From contig CAVGAH010000030.1 in the NCBI GenBank assembly GCA_963627215.1, positions 1 to 21,810 on the forward strand: a stretch of 21,810 bases of DNA, read 5' to 3'. The first letter of the stretch is position 1; each line of letters starts with the position of its first letter. The stretch is from CAKQOE01 sp963627215. Its GTDB lineage: Bacteria > Bacillota > Clostridia > Peptostreptococcales > Anaerovoracaceae. The position numbers and the translations under genes are program-made. The notes beneath the pieces are model-generated. The model was not told where the DNA came from and searched no databases. It saw nothing but the letters and a program-made list of their open reading frames with translations. Of this stretch, positions 21,033 to 21,810 are shown in pieces.

Positions 21033-21810
21033 ATGAAGCTTTTTCATATTTCAGACCTGCATATAGGGCTGAAGCTCTACAACAGAGATCTTTCAGAAGA
21101 TCAGAGATATGTATTTGACCGGATAATAAAATATGCGTTAGACGAAAAGCCTGATGCTGTGCTTATAGCAGGGGACATATACAATAATGCTGTGCCGTCC
21201 GCGGAGGCGGTCGCAATGTTTGATGCGTTTATTACAGGTCTTTCTGAGGCAGCGCCCGGTGCGGAGATAATGATCATAAGCGGAAATCATGACAGCGCTC
21301 CGAGGCTTGACCTCTTCAGGTCGTTACTTGTAAAACGCCATATACATATGATAGGTATGCCTCCGATACAGACTGACGAGTATATAGAAAAGGTAACTTT
21401 GACCGATGAATTCGGTAATGTAAATTTTTACCTTTTGCCGTTTGTTAAGCCTTCGATGGTAAAGATGATAACAGGCACGTATAAAAACGGCAACAATCTG
21501 TCATACAACGACGCTGTGCATGCGCTCATAAGCAGAGAAGATATAAATGCAGACGAAAGAAATGTCCTGGTCAGCCACCAGTTCTATCTGCCTGTCGGAA
21601 CGAGCGCCGACGATATCGAGCGCATGGATTCCGAGATCAGAACTGTAGGCAACATAGACGAAGTATCCGCAGATATACTTGAAGCGTTTGATTACGCGGC
21701 GCTTGGACACATACATAAGCCTATGAAGGTCGGAAATGATCGCTTCAGGTATTGTGGTACTCCGCTCGCTTGCTCTGTGAGCGAAGCGAGGCAGGAGAAA
21801 GGTATCATAA
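21033..21810 (+). CDS. sbcD: Exonuclease subunit SbcD, 5' part (cut by the window end)
   Basis: The first 259 residues of SbcD, the Mre11-type nuclease of the SbcCD complex, which trims hairpins and protein-blocked DNA ends. The phosphodiesterase motifs are in order: DLHIG (8-12), AGDIYN, GNHDS, SHQF and LGHIHKP, supplying the two-metal site ligands. The ATG is 18 bases after the cupin stop and has only a weak ribosome binding site, suggesting dependence on upstream translation. The frame is open to the last base. The C-terminal domain and, by family habit, sbcC should follow beyond the window. Confidence 0.95.
   Translation, partial: MKLFHISDLHIGLKLYNRDLSEDQRYVFDRIIKYALDEKPDAVLIAGDIYNNAVPSAEAVAMFDAFITGLSEAAPGAEIMIISGNHDSAPRLDLFRSLLVKRHIHMIGMPPIQTDEYIEKVTLTDEFGNVNFYLLPFVKPSMVKMITGTYKNGNNLSYNDAVHALISREDINADERNVLVSHQFYLPVGTSADDIERMDSEIRTVGNIDEVSADILEAFDYAALGHIHKPMKVGNDRFRYCGTPLACSVSEARQEKGII

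Overview
The window looks like a chromosomal segment of an anaerobic Firmicute of the class Clostridia. This rests on gene content: a fused 2-hydroxyacyl-CoA dehydratase activase-type protein, a separate FchA cyclohydrolase beside Fhs and FolD, a Firmicutes-type 6S RNA, strong AGGAGG-like ribosome binding sites and sigma-A promoters. I cannot name a genus. I see no insertion sequence, prophage, CRISPR array, tRNA or rRNA.

Layout. (1) 1-1548: the possible tail of a + strand gene, a bidirectional terminator and a sodium-coupled neurotransmitter-type symporter on the - strand. (2) 1549-6890: metal homeostasis. A P1B-type metal exporter (+) sits behind a consensus promoter that carries CsoR-type operators. 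It converges on a zinc-type ABC importer (znuA-znuC-znuB, - strand) whose binding protein has a His-rich loop. (3) 7195-13941: a 1408-residue iron-sulfur ATPase/dehydratase-like fusion, an ACT-domain protein, a UPF0210 (DUF711) protein and a YebC-family regulator. The first three have no settled function. (4) 14022-18585: 6S RNA, then fhs, fchA, folD and panB. The first three interconvert formate and 5,10-methylene-tetrahydrofolate; panB consumes methylene-THF to make ketopantoate for pantothenate and CoA. FolD has lost two of the three residues needed for cyclohydrolase activity, which would make FchA essential for that step. (5) 18586-21810: a strong bidirectional terminator, a MATE exporter (-), a non-coding interval, a small cupin protein and the 5' part of sbcD, cut by the window end.

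The most unusual stretch is 20270-20450. A - strand 28-codon reading frame has a near-ideal ribosome binding site and encodes a short Lys-start, Phe/Cys-rich peptide. A convincing + strand promoter lies at its 3' end and would make an RNA antisense to the whole frame and its ribosome binding site, ending at a perfect 14-bp hairpin. The layout resembles a type I toxin-antitoxin locus, but this is inference from sequence layout only, and I could not find a clear promoter for the peptide mRNA.

The larger intergenic gaps also carry short GC-rich hairpin blocks that recur in pairs with compensatory base changes (1771/20465 and 6943/17595), suggesting a dispersed intergenic repeat family that forms RNA or DNA hairpins.
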